64,000 bases of DNA from Bombus terrestris (taxonomy: Eukaryota > Arthropoda > Insecta > Hymenoptera > Apidae), in NCBI RefSeq assembly GCF_910591885.1, contig NC_063285.1, forward strand, positions 6,481,395-6,545,394, read 5' to 3'. A program made the translations under genes and the position numbers. Numbering within the stretch: position 1 is the first letter of the stretch; every line of letters starts with the position of its first letter. The notes beneath the pieces were generated by a model. It saw nothing but the letters and a program-made list of their open reading frames with translations, was not told the DNA's origin and did not search any database. Shown here one piece after another: positions 44,340-56,300 of the stretch.

Positions 44340-45310
44340 TCGAAAAAGAAAGTGTTACAATGTTTAGCTCCTCACCTTGCTTATATGTGTTGTCGATCGC
44401 AGTTTTGGACTATCGTACGAAGTTAGTCTAGTTGCTAGATGATTGACTATATTAATTGTTGACGATTGATTTCTGTTTAAATGCTTGGTTTCATTCCTTG
44501 ACGTTACTCAAAGACTATAGTAAAGCAATTCGCAGCTTCGCAAAGATTACTGTTCTTCTGAATTTGATATTAACTCTCGACCAATTCTGTACTTGACTTA
44601 ACTGACTCTTACTGACTGAATGACCGAATCCTTAAAAAATTTTTAGCTGACTGACTACTGTCTCTAAGTGGCTACACTTATTTATAGTAAGACTATCATG
44701 GATAATTGTTATGTAATTATTCAATACTAGCGCGGAGTTGTGGTACGTGATTATTTCTGCGGGCGCTGCATACTTTGGTTCAGCTGCTTTCCTTCCAGAA
44801 ATATTAGGGTTGCAGCTGATGTGGTTTTCGTGGAAGTATTGTTCAAGTTTCCCTTTTTCCTTTACTAGTTGTACTCTACTAAACACCTGGTTACCTTGCT
44901 TATACCGGTACTTGATCCTTTGGCGCGTGCCAGTTGTTTGTCGCTGTTGATGCTGTGTGAAAAGGGCATAGCAGCTCATCTTTCATTGTCTGCTTATTGT
45001 ATGGTGTATTGTCATAGGAAAAGCGCGTGCAAGGCGGTACGTGTCAGTGAACGCCTCATTGTTCCTTGTTTCTATTTCGATATTCTTATATTTTAAATTT
45101 GTTCAATAATAATGTTGTGTCTTGGTTTCTTGATTTATTGCGATATTTAAGTATTTGGACGCGTCGTATCTCTTATTGCCTTTTTCTCTTATTATAGATT
45201 CCTGTTTTTAATTCCATATACCTAGACTTGTGGCTCGTGTTAGTCATTAGTAACGGCGTATTACGTTACGGCTCGTGTGGAGTGCGAGACCTCAAGGAAC
45301 GAATTCGAAC
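44340..45310 (-). repeat. Interspersed repeat R4, inverted copy
   Basis: On the minus strand it contains the R4 landmarks AATAAGCAGACAATG, CACGCGCCAA, a TATAAATAAG box and GTCGAGAGTTAATATCAA. A 115-codon ORF (44632-44979) is partly shared with the copy at 51.6 kb (QHQQRQTT...KYR) but has no known domain. Confidence 0.6.
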
Positions 45311-45384
45311 AAATGGTAAGCGCCAGCTTACATCATACAAATCGTAGCAAAGAAAATTATGGAGATTCGAAATCACAATCCATC

Positions 45385-45868
45385 CTGCGTGATGTTTTCT
45401 GAGAAAAATTATCGATTATAGATTAAACCTGTTTACTTATTGAAATCTATAACGCCTTATAGCAAATATAAGTCCTTTTGCTTCCATAAGTAATTAATAA
45501 ATAAGAGCACATATAAACAATGATTATACAGATTTCACATATGCACTGCAATCGTCCTGTTCGCGGGTGCCCACAGAAAAATCACGTACGCATTAAGTAT
45601 TCTCGAGGTGTTACATTTGTGGGTGAACACTGCTTCATATGAACCACGCACATTTTCCACATAAATTACTGATCGCTGCAAATTACGATATTTACATATA
45701 TAGACAAAAGATAAAAAAATGAAAAAGCCTACGGGAACTATAAGAAGATTGTTTAAGCTTAAGATCTCAGCTGTAACAAATTTTGTACATTATTTTTAAA
45801 ATTTTTCCGCTTATTATTTGATAATTCAGTGTCATTTATTGGAACTGAAAGTGCGAACATTCTGAAAC
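45385..45868 (+). promoter_or_regulatory. 5' flank of FAR pseudogene
   Basis: Homologous to the upstream flank of the intact FAR gene and to 29395-29890, ending just before the former start codon. Confidence 0.6.
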
Positions 45869-48084
45869 ATGGATACAATCAATTAAAAAACGAATGAAGA
45901 TGGGATCAATAAACCTTCTACGCCGGTAGTGGGATTCTTGTGACTGGAGCAACCGATTTCGTTGGAAAAGGTCTCCTGGAAAACCTGATCCGCATGTGTC
46001 CGCGCATCACTGTCATTTTTATACTACTTCGTCCAAAAACGGACGAAACGATAGAACAACGATTTAAGAAGCTGATAGATGATCACGTTCTTGTCTCTTT
46101 CAATATTTAAGCATGTCAGGAGCCAAATTGATTAAACTTCTTTTCTGGAATTGAGTTGGTATTTTTTCGTCTTCAGATTCACGATGACATCAAAGCAAAA
46201 CACCCCTCAGCTTTGAGCAGAGTTTATCCCATAAAAAGTGCCGTTAGTCTGCCAGATTTAGATCTTTCGCAAGAAGATAGAAATCTGTTGTTAGAGAAAG
46301 TAAATGTAGTGTTTCACGTTGCGACCACTGTGAGATTCAACGAGCCGTTACACGTAGCTGCTAAGGCATCCCATTAGCTTCGTCTACGTTAGTACAGCTT
46401 ATTGTAATGCGAATCTACATGAGATCGTGAAGAATATGCCACATATTACTAACTTTGCAGCACGAGCTTGAAACCTTCAGAGGTGATCGATATGTGTGAC
46501 AAATTCGACAAAACGTCGATCAACAAAATAGAAAAAAAGACTTTAAAAACTTATCCAAACACATATACATTCAGTAAGAATATGTCAGAGCAGATTATAG
46601 CAAGCAAGTGCAGAGATCTGCCATTTGCGATAGTACGGCCAAGCATAATTGGTGCCTCTTTGGAAGAGCCATGTCCTGATTGGATACAGAATATTTCTGC
46701 AGCTACAGGTATTTACATAAATCATTTTCAGTGATAATTGGTCAATATTCCTTACATTTCACAGAAGTAGAGTTAACCGGTTAGTTTGTTAGAGGCTAAA
46801 TGAGAGGTTTTCCGCTACTTGATCATTATTATAGTTCAAATTTGTTGCTACTCGCTATTACGAGAATTTATTACTATGTATTTAGCGTTACATTTCTGCT
46901 AGTTCAAAATCACAAATAATTTCTAAACCAACTTAATGTTACCAGGTACCTTTTTGCTAATCGGCAGAGGTGTGCAACAGCAGTATGGTGCAGGAGAGAT
47001 ACAAGATTGGATATATTGCCTGTCGATTTCGTAGTCGATACGATAATATGTATTGCATGGCATGTTACGTTGCATCGTGATCACGAAGTTAAAGTATACA
47101 ACTGCGCGAGTAACGCATACCCTTTTAAGTAATATTTATTGCGATTTTTTACGAACTAATGTAATTCGATTGTTAGAGTATTCCAAAGTTTATTTAAGAA
47201 ACGTGGATAATGAAAGCACAAACAAATGTAGAATATAAAAGTCCACTCTTGCTCCCAATACTTCAATTTTGGAAAAAAGTAATATAAATAATATTTATTG
47301 AAATTTCATAATATTTTCTGAGGTACTCGGATAATAATAAACTTTACTTTACGCGTAATTCCATTAATTGTAATAATGTAAATGTTCCAATTGACTAGGT
47401 TTGGTCCGATGGTAGATGCTATGGTAAAATGTAGCATAGATACCTCACTGAACGATACGCTATGGTACCCCGGTTGTTCAGTCGTAGCTAATAGATATAT
47501 TTGCAACGTTCTGAGCGTAATTCCGCGCGTTTTACCTGCGTTCGTCATAGATATATTTTTAAGACTCCGAGGTTGTAAACCAATGTGAGTATTCTATCGA
47601 TCCTCGAACAACGAGAACAATCATTCTAGGATAATCATTATTTTCATCTATAATAATAATGATAATAATTAAAAATGATATTTCTGAATGACAGAACTTC
47701 TCAGAAATAGCAATAAGCTGTTCTCATCATTTTTCATTTTTTACCATACACGAGTGAACTTTCCAAAGGGATAACTGTTCCGACTTGGCGAGGAAGGTGA
47801 AAATGTTACACGACCATTTGCGATATGATCAAACTAGATTTCCGGGATATGGATTGGGAGAATTATGGTGTAATTTACCAGATGGGAATTAAGAAATTTA
47901 TTCTGAAAGAAGAGTTTAAGTCAACAGCCCGACAACGATTATCAAGGTGCGTATAAAAGTATCTTCTTATAACAAAATAGGAACTAATATAAATACATAT
48001 ATTTTCGGTTATTTCAGGTTGCACTGGATACATCAGATAATAATAATAATTTTGCTATGGATAATGTTATAATTAGTGTACTGA
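45869..48084 (+). pseudogene. Fatty acyl-CoA reductase pseudogene
   Basis: An inverted duplicate of the gene at 23384-25778 with all seven exon regions recognisable. Lesions: stop at codon 6 after a 1-base loss; the nucleotide motif TGGTGFVG reads TGATDFVG (loss of two glycines); further frame breaks in exon 1; a deletion of about 60 bp in exon 2 (LHVAAKASH then stop) plus loss of its donor; a frameshift in exon 4 near DTRLDI; and frameshifts in exon 6. Exon 3 (46461 to about 46710, with YTFSK intact) and exon 5 (LNDTLWYPGC, DIFLRLRGCKPM) remain open. It cannot encode an enzyme. Confidence 0.93.
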
Positions 48085-48520
48085 CTATTTGAATGCTACT
48101 TTTTTCTCTTTGAACCAAGAACAATGTAAATAGAATTTTATAAAGAAGGGATTCATCATTGCTTTCATTTTGTCTTTCTACTCGTTTGATTTCTAAATAT
48201 ATTCATTTATGACATTGCTTAATATGGATGTATGTATTTATATGTACACGGTTTCTGATTTGTCATACATGACAATATCTTTACTCCTCGATCTTTCTAG
48301 TACAGAGATCATTATGGGATAACAACAATAACAAATTAATGAAAACTCCTCTGAGCAATGGACAATGACGATAAAAAAATATCTTTTAAAATAAGATAGT
48401 TCTATAAGCTCATTTTGGTTTCTGAATTGTTTGTTCACAAACCTTGTAGTTCTTTCACCAATCGGCGTTAAAATATATAACATCATGGGTGAAATAGCGA
48501 ACAGACGTGATAGTCAGAGC
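48085..48520. other. 3' flank of FAR pseudogene
   Basis: Inverted match of 22721-23383, e.g. GAACCAAGAACAATGTAAATAG and TTTCTGATTTGTCATACATGACA. It holds the conserved minus-strand ORF below. Confidence 0.6.
48238..48486 (-). CDS. Conserved ORF convergent with FAR pseudogene, unrecognised
   Basis: 82 codons, starting at 48486. Residues 1-60 parallel the plus-strand ORF at 22748-22936, including NKQFRN and ELSYFKRYFF. Cysteine/tyrosine-rich hydrophobic stretch (SLICYCCYPIMI). No known domain. It could be an exon of a duplicated gene neighbour. Confidence 0.3.
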   Translation of the reverse strand: MMLYILTPIGERTTRFVNKQFRNQNELIELSYFKRYFFIVIVHCSEEFSLICYCCYPIMISVLERSRSKDIVMYDKSETVYI

Positions 48521-51439
48521 TGAACGAAACATTCCTTCACATAACAAGTAGTAAATAGTGTACGTAGGAAGTGGTGTTAACCTCCAATAACCTTGACATT
48601 CACATATGTTATCAAGATTATCAAGTTATGTATTAGCCCTCGCTCGTTGTTTGTTATAAAATGATTAAGAAATTATTTTGCATAGAAAGAACGTGTCTTC
48701 TCGACACTGGGTGCATACTGTAGGGATCACGATATAATATATACATGTTTTATACTGATATCCCTGCATCTATCGTTGATATATTATTCAATATCATTAT
48801 TCACAATCAGTTTATCGTGTAATCAGTCAGTCACTTACACAACTTCTAAAGGAAGAGTTTCACGAAATTTCGAAATGCGTTTGTACGAATTCATTAGCGC
48901 ACTCCTTTTGTCATAATGAATGTCGAATAACATACGAATGACAGAAGCTTCTAACTTCATACGCCTTATTTTATAGATTTTTCCAAACTGTACATTTGTC
49001 AAATTATCTGAAAAATCATTATATATCTTTCTATAAGTGAAAAGCCTGTTTTCTGTACTTCCGTGTCTCTTCTTAGCAATGACATTCAACTTCTCACGGG
49101 TTTTAAAGACATACATATCCTTTTCAATGACCTTGCGGATCATCTCATGTAATAAAATGTAAATTTCGAATGTCTGGGGCGGTCTGTTCTACTTCACCTT
49201 CGCCTGTGGAAAGAGAAATTGCATATAACGACCATAAATCATGCGTGGTAAACTACTATGGGTTGGATACTAATTTTGATTATTCGAAGAGAAACTAGAG
49301 ATACAATGTGTTATAGTAACGTAAAATCACAGAATATCACAAACTACGAGAGTGTCTAAAATTTTTACGGTCATGTATGTGCCACGTCATAAACCGTAAG
49401 GAGCTTTTTGTCTTTCTTTTTTAAATAAAGTTTGATATCTCAAAGGTGGTTCGAAAGAGTTTGCTACGTACGATAAACTTTGCTTAACTTTCAAGAAAAT
49501 ATTAGTATTGTAATCTTAAAGTGTTAAGGACTATAATTACTCCGCAAAATGAAATAAAATTTACTCTTTGAGGAATAATACAAGAAGAATCGATTTTTGG
49601 AGATTGCGAATGGCTTTTATAATCTTACAATCGAAAGATTATAGATAAAGATTATAATGCGGTATTCGTTCGGAGAACTTTGTGGTATTAATGGGCCATG
49701 TTCAGATGATAAAAGGGTTTTATCAGATACGTAACACGTGCCTGATGACTTCATTTATGTAGAATCGACGAAAACAAAGATTATGTAATAAACATTATAA
49801 TATATAACGATATGTTATAATGTTATGTAATATTGTAGGAATATTTGAACTTTATGAATGTGAATTTTCATGAAAATTGAGTAACATTTAACAACAAAAC
49901 TTGACGATATAATTCAGTGAAATTTAGTTACTTAGTGATAAATTATGTACAGAAACATGCACGGTATGTACATATATTGGAATTGGAAAAATCACGAAAG
50001 TGTGTAATTGCAAATTACAAAAATTAAAGAAAATTATACCAAGTAACAAGAACTAGACAAAGATTAGAAAATTATTTACTATTCAGTAATGCATATTGAA
50101 TGATTGATGTATAATCTGAAACTTTCAAGAAACAGATTCTCTATGTCCTTTATACCTTGTGTGAAGCGGTGGACGTAAACAAGCACACGAGGTAAAGGAA
50201 TATTTTAATTTAAAATGTTTCAGGAGTTGCTAATTTTTTAAATATTCCGCCTTCACACCTTTCGAAAACATCGTATTCGACCAGAGACCGGTGATCAAAA
50301 GTAGTCTCAAGGCAAAATAATATCTCGCCAATAAATAGAAAAAAGATACCCGCTCTGTCGCAATACAGTCTACTATATCATTGAATACAGTAACTTCCGA
50401 TCCACTTCTTTAGCTTTGTATCGACGTCTTAAGATAGAAGAAATTGAATCATATTCTATTATTGAATTCAATTAGTACCGACAAAATACCTCGTTCTGCC
50501 AGATATTATTCCGCCATGAACCCTCGTAGATCATGGACAAATTGACCTCTTACGGATCGTTACCTACGTCGTCGAATACAACATCCTAATGGAGATTACA
50601 TTAATGATGTATGCCTCTTTACTAATGAAAAGGTCTACTTGACTTTTACCTACATCATACTCGCGGTAGTCCAGTCCTTTAATACGTATACGTCTGGCAA
50701 TTTTCATATGATAACCAAAAATTATTTTTAGTACATTGTGCACCATTATGAATACATATATAAGGCATACATAAAAGCTGGGCGCATGCTTTTGGAGTAT
50801 CATAAGAAACAAAAAGGTCTCGATAAACAGAGATTGAGAAACTATTACTTTTTCAGTTGGCAATAAGACATTAGCTTCGCAACATATGTTCAATATATTT
50901 CCAGTTCATATTGACACTTACTTTGGCACGTTCTCTTATAGAAGCACATCATCAAAGATCTCTAACACTTTCCTAATCTCCTGGCGTCAACTGATTAAAC
51001 CAAATAATTGGTTTTCTATACGCTATACCCTTTTATACAAGAAACGTCTCGTAACTCTGAATCTAACGGTTTTTGAACCTATTAAAACCCTTTTGTTTTT
51101 TTTTTATAAGTACTACCAGAGAGGAAATTACCTCTTCAGAAACAATCTAACTAATTATATAATGGCAAATTGAGTGGAAAGCAGTAAACAGAAAAGAAAG
51201 TCATGAATGAAATTAGGTTTGATGTTTGTCATAATAAATTCGAGTAATGAAAAGTAAGAAAGAAAGTATGCATAAAAAGTAGACCTTAATAATCATCTGG
51301 GTCTTTATGAACATTTGACCTTGAAGGGTGCTGGTGTGGCATTGCACTCTTCACGCTCATCAGTACCAAGTGCCAACTTCTTGTCCAGGTCGGTTGCGAC
51401 CGGTAAATACTTGTATGACGGTTGCGTAAATACTGGTAT
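48521..51439. other. Unassigned AT-rich region with two minus-strand ORFs
   Basis: ORFs of 102 codons (48835-49143; basic, containing YKIRRMKLEASVIRMLFD) and 109 codons (50564-50893; a hydrophobic stretch SFYVCLIYVFIMVHNV then RRIRIKGLDYREYDVG). Both read like exon fragments but match no family I can name. No joined gene model could be built. Confidence 0.35.
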
Positions 51440-52490
51440 GACGCCTCGCATTCCATACGATCCGTAACGTGAGCTGTGAAAGGAACACGTCATAATTCGC
51501 GAATAGCACGAGCCACAACTCTAGCTGAATGGAATTAAAAAAAATAAGGGACAATGAGACGTCTACTGACACCGTCAGTGACATACCATCTTGCACGCGC
51601 TCTGCCCACCACAATACACTGTATAATAAGCAGATAATGGATGAAGAGATACTATGACCTTCTCACACAATATCAACAACGACAAACAACTAGCACGCGC
51701 CACAAGATCAAGTACCGGCATCAACAAGCTAACTATGTGTACGTGATGAAAAGTGTGACCTATCCTCAGCAGAAACGAATACTGCAAGAAGAATACAGCT
51801 GCAAGGACGAGTTAAAAAAGGGGAAATTTGAATAACAATTCCAGGAAAACCAGATCAGCTGAAACCCTAATAATTCTGGAAGGACACCAGCAGAACCAAA
51901 ACCCCGCGTTATAATTGAATAATCCGTCACGTGACAATTAGCCCATAATAGTCTTAGTACAAATAAGGGTGACCACTTAGACACAGGGCTGTTCAGTAAA
52001 TATTTGTGCAGAGAGCAGCTCAGTGTAAATTACGTCAAAGCGCAATTCATTTAAAAGACTTGTAGAGAGAATGATTGTAGAGAGTTCAGTCAGTTGAGTT
52101 TAGTTATTCAGTTCAGAGTTCAGTTCAGTTAGTTAAAAATTTGTTAAGAGTTCAGTTATTCAGTAAGTAAGAATAAGTTAAGTTGAGTAAAGAATTGGTC
52201 GAGAGTTAATATCAAGTTCAGAAGTACAGCAGTCTTTGTGTAGCCGAAAATTGTTTTTAATTCAGTCTTTGAGTAACATCAAGAAGTAAAACCGAGCATT
52301 TTATTAATCGTCAACGATTCATACATTCAGTCTTTCAACTATACTAACTTAGTACTTAGATAGTCCAAGAGTGAGGTCAACAACACATATAAGCAAGGTG
52401 AGAAGGTACACACTGAAACATTTTCTTCTTCATTTCCTTCTTAAATATTTGTATCCTGAATTAAGTGATAAACAGAGAAATTAAGAAAAG
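51440..52490 (+). repeat. Interspersed repeat R4, copy 3
   Basis: Contains the R4 landmarks in order: AATTCGCGAATAGCACGAGCC, AATAAGCAGATAATGG, CTGGAAGGACACCAG (intact equivalent of the LINE J2 insertion site at 12.86 kb), the promoter-like zone, and AGTTCAGTT-type short repeats at about 52080-52150. Confidence 0.6.
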
Positions 52491-52519
52491 AGGGGAGAAA
52501 CTGTACGCGTTTTCACCAA

Positions 52520-52805
52520 CATTGTAGCGACTTTCGACAAACGAAAAGATTTACTGTTAAACGCAAGAAAGTCGGAAGTATCGATAGTTATGAAAAAAAG
52601 AAGCCAAAGAAAGGACGAAAAGGAAATTAGAGAGATAGAGTAAAAGTTGAGGAAAAGGTAGAAGGTTTTAAGTATTTAGAACACATACTGCATAAAAAAA
52701 AGGAAAGAGAGACTCAAAAAATTTGTGCTAAACCAAACCAGTCGGACCAGATCCACAGGCTAAAAAAACATTACCCGTTAGACCTAAACACAAGATTCAA
52801 CTAGA
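52520..52805 (+). pseudogene. Two small LINE ORF2 fragments
   Basis: About 52560-52700 reads LLNARKSEVSIVMKKRSQRK and later VEGFKYLEH, the segment after the RT catalytic box in another LINE family (perhaps that of 13980-14380). About 52735-52805 reads SDQIHRLKKHYPLDLNT, the C-terminus of LINE J2. Both are isolated and broken. Confidence 0.55.
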
Positions 52806-52989
52806 TATTTCTAATAAGTAATATTTACTTACTTATAATAATTATTTATAAATTATACGTATATATAATAAGTTAATAAGTATTAACGTATTATAAATAA
52901 TTAGCCATGTCACTGCGCCACACCGGAGAAACTTACTAAAAATTCTTAATGCGAGAATTGATCGCAAGATACTAGTAAATAACAAAAAG

Positions 52990-54060
52990 AGAAAAAAACT
53001 ATCGTAACTGGCAGATCTGTTGTGCTAAATTCTTACTGAATGTATATGTGTTTGGATAAGTTATTAAAATATCTTTTCCTGTTTCGTTGATCGACGTTTT
53101 GTCGAATTTGTCACACATATCGATCACCTCTGAAGGTTTCGAGCTCATGCTGCAAAGTCAATAATAAGTGAACATATTCTTCACGCTATAATTGCAAATA
53201 CAATATTCGTAAACCATGGAATAACATTTGCGTGTAAGTTATCCTTACGTATAAAATTTTTCCCCGATCTCATATAGATTCGCATGACTATAAGCTATGC
53301 TAATGTCATGTAAAATAAAAAAGGAAGTCGAAGATGAAAAGAAAAATAAAATATAAAAAAAATAAAATGAGAATTTATTTTTTAACACTTCCTTTACACT
53401 AATTACGATTTGCTTTTGAGCGCCAACCGTGAATTTTCAAGCCTGAAACTCTTCTAATTTGACTTTTGATCGGATCTTTTTCTTTTTTCATTGTCACCTC
53501 TCAATATCCCCACTATCCATGCGTTTCCATTTGGCAGAAGGTTCGTTGGGATATTGATGGCTCCTTACGCAATTCGGCGATATAGATTGTCGCCGAGTGC
53601 CACCACATCTTTATCTCCGTCATCAGTCCATCGGATTTGAAGTGTGCCGGTTGTGACACTAACATGGACAAAGCTAATTGGATGCTTTAGTTCGTTCCAA
53701 AGTTCGATGACACAAGAAGTACCTTTCGTATTCACATTAACAGCCACGTGTAACGGCTCGTTGAATCTCACAAAATTCGTCTCGTGGCCGCGAAGTAAAA
53801 AATTTTGATTTTCTTTTCTAACAACAGATTTCTATATTCTTACGAAAAACCCAAATTTGGCAGACTTACATCACCTTTCACGGGATAAATCTTGGCGAGA
53901 ACTGAAGAATACTTTGCTTTCATCTCATCGTAAATCTGAGCACGACAAACCACGATCACAATTCCAGAAAAGGAAGTAAAGTTAATCAATTTGGCTCCTG
54001 GCAGGCTTAATTATTGAAAGAATAAAAAATAATATTTACGAGCAGGAGCTTCTATGACTA
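52990..54060 (-). pseudogene. FAR pseudogene fragment split by a solo LTR
   Basis: On the minus strand: the end of exon 1 and intron 1 (about 54060-53940), exon 2 (53935-53659 and 53303-53245; VRFNEPLHVAVNVNTKG and ELWNELKHPISFVHV), then the start of exon 3 (53155-53020; SSKPSEVIDMCDKFDKTSI, up to YTFSKN-). The LTR 53304-53658 interrupts exon 2. Stops, a broken LSREDRN region and loss of exon 1, the rest of exon 3 and all later exons make it dead. Closest by eye to the pseudogene at 45.9 kb. Confidence 0.9.
53304..53658. mobile_element. Solo LTR, family B, TSD CTAA
   Basis: 355 bp, TGTCATG to TGTGACA, flanked by CTAA (53300-53303, 53659-53662). Removing it restores FAR exon 2, with GCTAA joining CATGGACAAAGC as in the intact gene. 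This defines the family B termini for the copies at 2.1 and 58.6 kb. Confidence 0.93.
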
Positions 54061-54069
54061 GATTAAAAA

Positions 54070-54190
54070 CACTTCTCAGCTTCGCAATGACTACTGTTTT
54101 CCTGAACTTGATATTAACACTCGACCAATACTTTATTCAACTGCAAAAGCTGATTGAATCTCAACTGCCCTTTACTGACTGACTTCAACT
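54070..54190 (-). repeat. R4 fragment
   Basis: Matches 44520-44640: CTTCGCAA-GA-TACTGTT, GATATTAACACTCGACCAAT and TTTACTGACTGA. It sits between the FAR fragment and the R1-like LINE. Confidence 0.6.
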
Positions 54191-56300
54191 ATTTTCTTTT
54201 TCTTTTTCTTTTTTATTTTTCTTCTTTCTTTTTAACGCGGAGGAAATCCGCACGGACACCAGGTCGCTTCTGGGGAAAGCGGTGTGTTAGTGCCGGGCTC
54301 CAACCGACTAAAACCTCCACGATGACCGTCCCGGCTGCGATCGAGAAGGCGCCGGGAACCGGTGCGAGCTGCACACTGGCTCTTCCATCCCCCCGCGCAT
54401 TCACTAATGGAGCGGTGTGCAGCCATGTTATACCGTGCCTCGTCGCCGGAGCCGTCGTGCAAGGCAGTCTGGTCTCCTTACCGGACCGGACTGCTTGGCT
54501 GCCCCTAGTCGCTGAGCTGCCAGCGTCTAAGTTTGGACCCCACCGGGGGGCGCGGCGAACCTAGCGCGCCTCGTCGAAACGCGTCCACGGCCTCTGACGC
54601 GTTCTCGCCGGCCGATCTTATCGGGGTAGGGCCGCACCCTCATCCACTCCGCAGCCTCTTTTCGAAGCATAACCTGCTCACAAAAGCAGGTGACGGCCCT
54701 CGAGGATCGCCGGCGGCGAGAGGTCCCATCCTATTTCCGCGATGAGGTCTCGGCGCGGCCGCGCCCACGCGCCCACAGAACTCTAACGTGTGCTGCGCCG
54801 AATCCATGCTCGCATCGAAGTGGTGGCAACGCGTGGTAGCTTCCTTCTTGATTCGGTGCAAGTATTCACCAAAGCACCCTTGCCCGGTGAGCACCTGTGT
54901 CACTCTGTAAGTCAGCGGGGACTCGGCCCCGTCCAACCAAACGTCCCAGTTTGGAAGGACGGCCTCGAGGACCCTTAGCCCCGGGGCGCCCGTTCTCATG
55001 TCGAGGCTGGCGCGCCATCTGTCGAGCAGGGCTCGCCGAGCCCGAACTCGAACGTCGGCGTCCACCGGACCAACCCCGCCCGACAGACCCCGAGTACGGC
55101 GAGATAAATCTCGCGTCACCTCAGGGCCTGAAATTCGAATAGGGGAAACCCGGCGAGCACCGCCGCTGCTGCCGCCGAAATGGTGCGAAAGCCACTCACT
55201 ATCCTGATGGCCACCGTCCTGTGCAGCCTCCTAATCACCAGGAGACTGCGACGGTTGTCCATCAGATCCTCTGCCCAGGTCGGAGTTCCGTAGCTCCGAC
55301 GTCGGGCCCGCTCAGCCGAGACAGCAAACGTCCTAAGGTGTTCGCCGTCGCCTCGACAGACGGTGCCAGGCGTTCGAAGTGAGCGCCGAAGGTCCAGTGA
55401 CTGTAGAGAGTCAGGCCCGGATACTTCATGCTGGTTCCGACCACGATCTCAGCTCCTTCCAACCTCACGCGATAAACCGCTGGAGGCGTCCCGTGATCGG
55501 CCCTGCGGCAAAACCATATTGCCTCGGACTTCTCAGGGGACGCCTTCAGCCCTAATCCCTTGATCGCGGCGACCATACAGGCCACCGCCAGCTCCGCCAG
55601 ACGGTCGGTTGTGCCCCATGCCATGCCACAGACAGGCACCAAACGTGTCGTCGGCGTAGCACGCCAGTACCGAGTGCGGAGGCATCGGCGTTCGAAACAT
55701 CGCGTCGTACGCGATGTTCCACAGCAACGGACCCTACACCGCCCTGCCAGTCATCCTTCCACCGGGACGGTGTAGATGATACTCCGGTCCCGGAGGAACG
55801 CCCAGACCACATCCCGCAGGTATGTGGGTACCCGATGAAAATCGAGGGCCCGGCATATCCTGTCCCAGGGGATGCTGTTGAAGGCGTTGACCACGTTCAG
55901 CAACACGGCCAACGCCATGTAATCACGCCGTTTGGCACCCTCGATCAGGGAAAGGACACGGGTGACAGTGTCCGCCGTAGACCGCCCCCTCCGTTAGCTG
56001 AATTGCCCGTCGTGCAGTCCGGGATCACTCCGGGACAAATGCGACTCAAGACGGGCAGGCACTATTCTCTCTAGCAGGTTTCCAGCCTTGTCCAAAACCG
56101 GCCGAAAGGTGGAAGGCGAGTCCGGAGAGCGTCTCGGCTTCGGCAGCAGGACTACCCGTCCCTCCTTCCACTCTCTTTACGCCTCCTTAGGTAGTAGCGT
56201 ACCCACGACTCTGAAGCTAAGGATGGGACCATCGGGATAAGTCTCCGGACCGGACCGTCAGCGTTGGCCAAGGCCGGTGGTTTGGGTCCCGCTTACGTGA
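54191..56300 (-). mobile_element. R1-clade LINE, decayed, GC-rich
   Basis: Minus strand, ending in a purine-rich tail (pyrimidine run at 54194-54232). GC content is far above the surroundings. ORF2 is recognisable in pieces. The RT includes RRGRSTADTVTRVLSLIEGAKRR, NAFNSIPWDRI, an ACYADDT catalytic box (about 55680) and LKASPEKSEAIWF. The C-terminal domain (54640-55119) has LTYRVTQVLTGQGCFGEY and a Cx-H-x-HTLEFC zinc-binding-like block. Frameshifts and stops throughout. No 28S rRNA flanks were recognised, so it is not at the usual R1 site. Confidence 0.88.

Noticed and set aside
54154..54564. 136-codon plus-strand ORF and several overlapping GC-rich ORFs to 55.8 kb
   Set aside because: The long-ORF excess comes from high GC content. 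The minus-strand R1-like RT pieces are the real signal.
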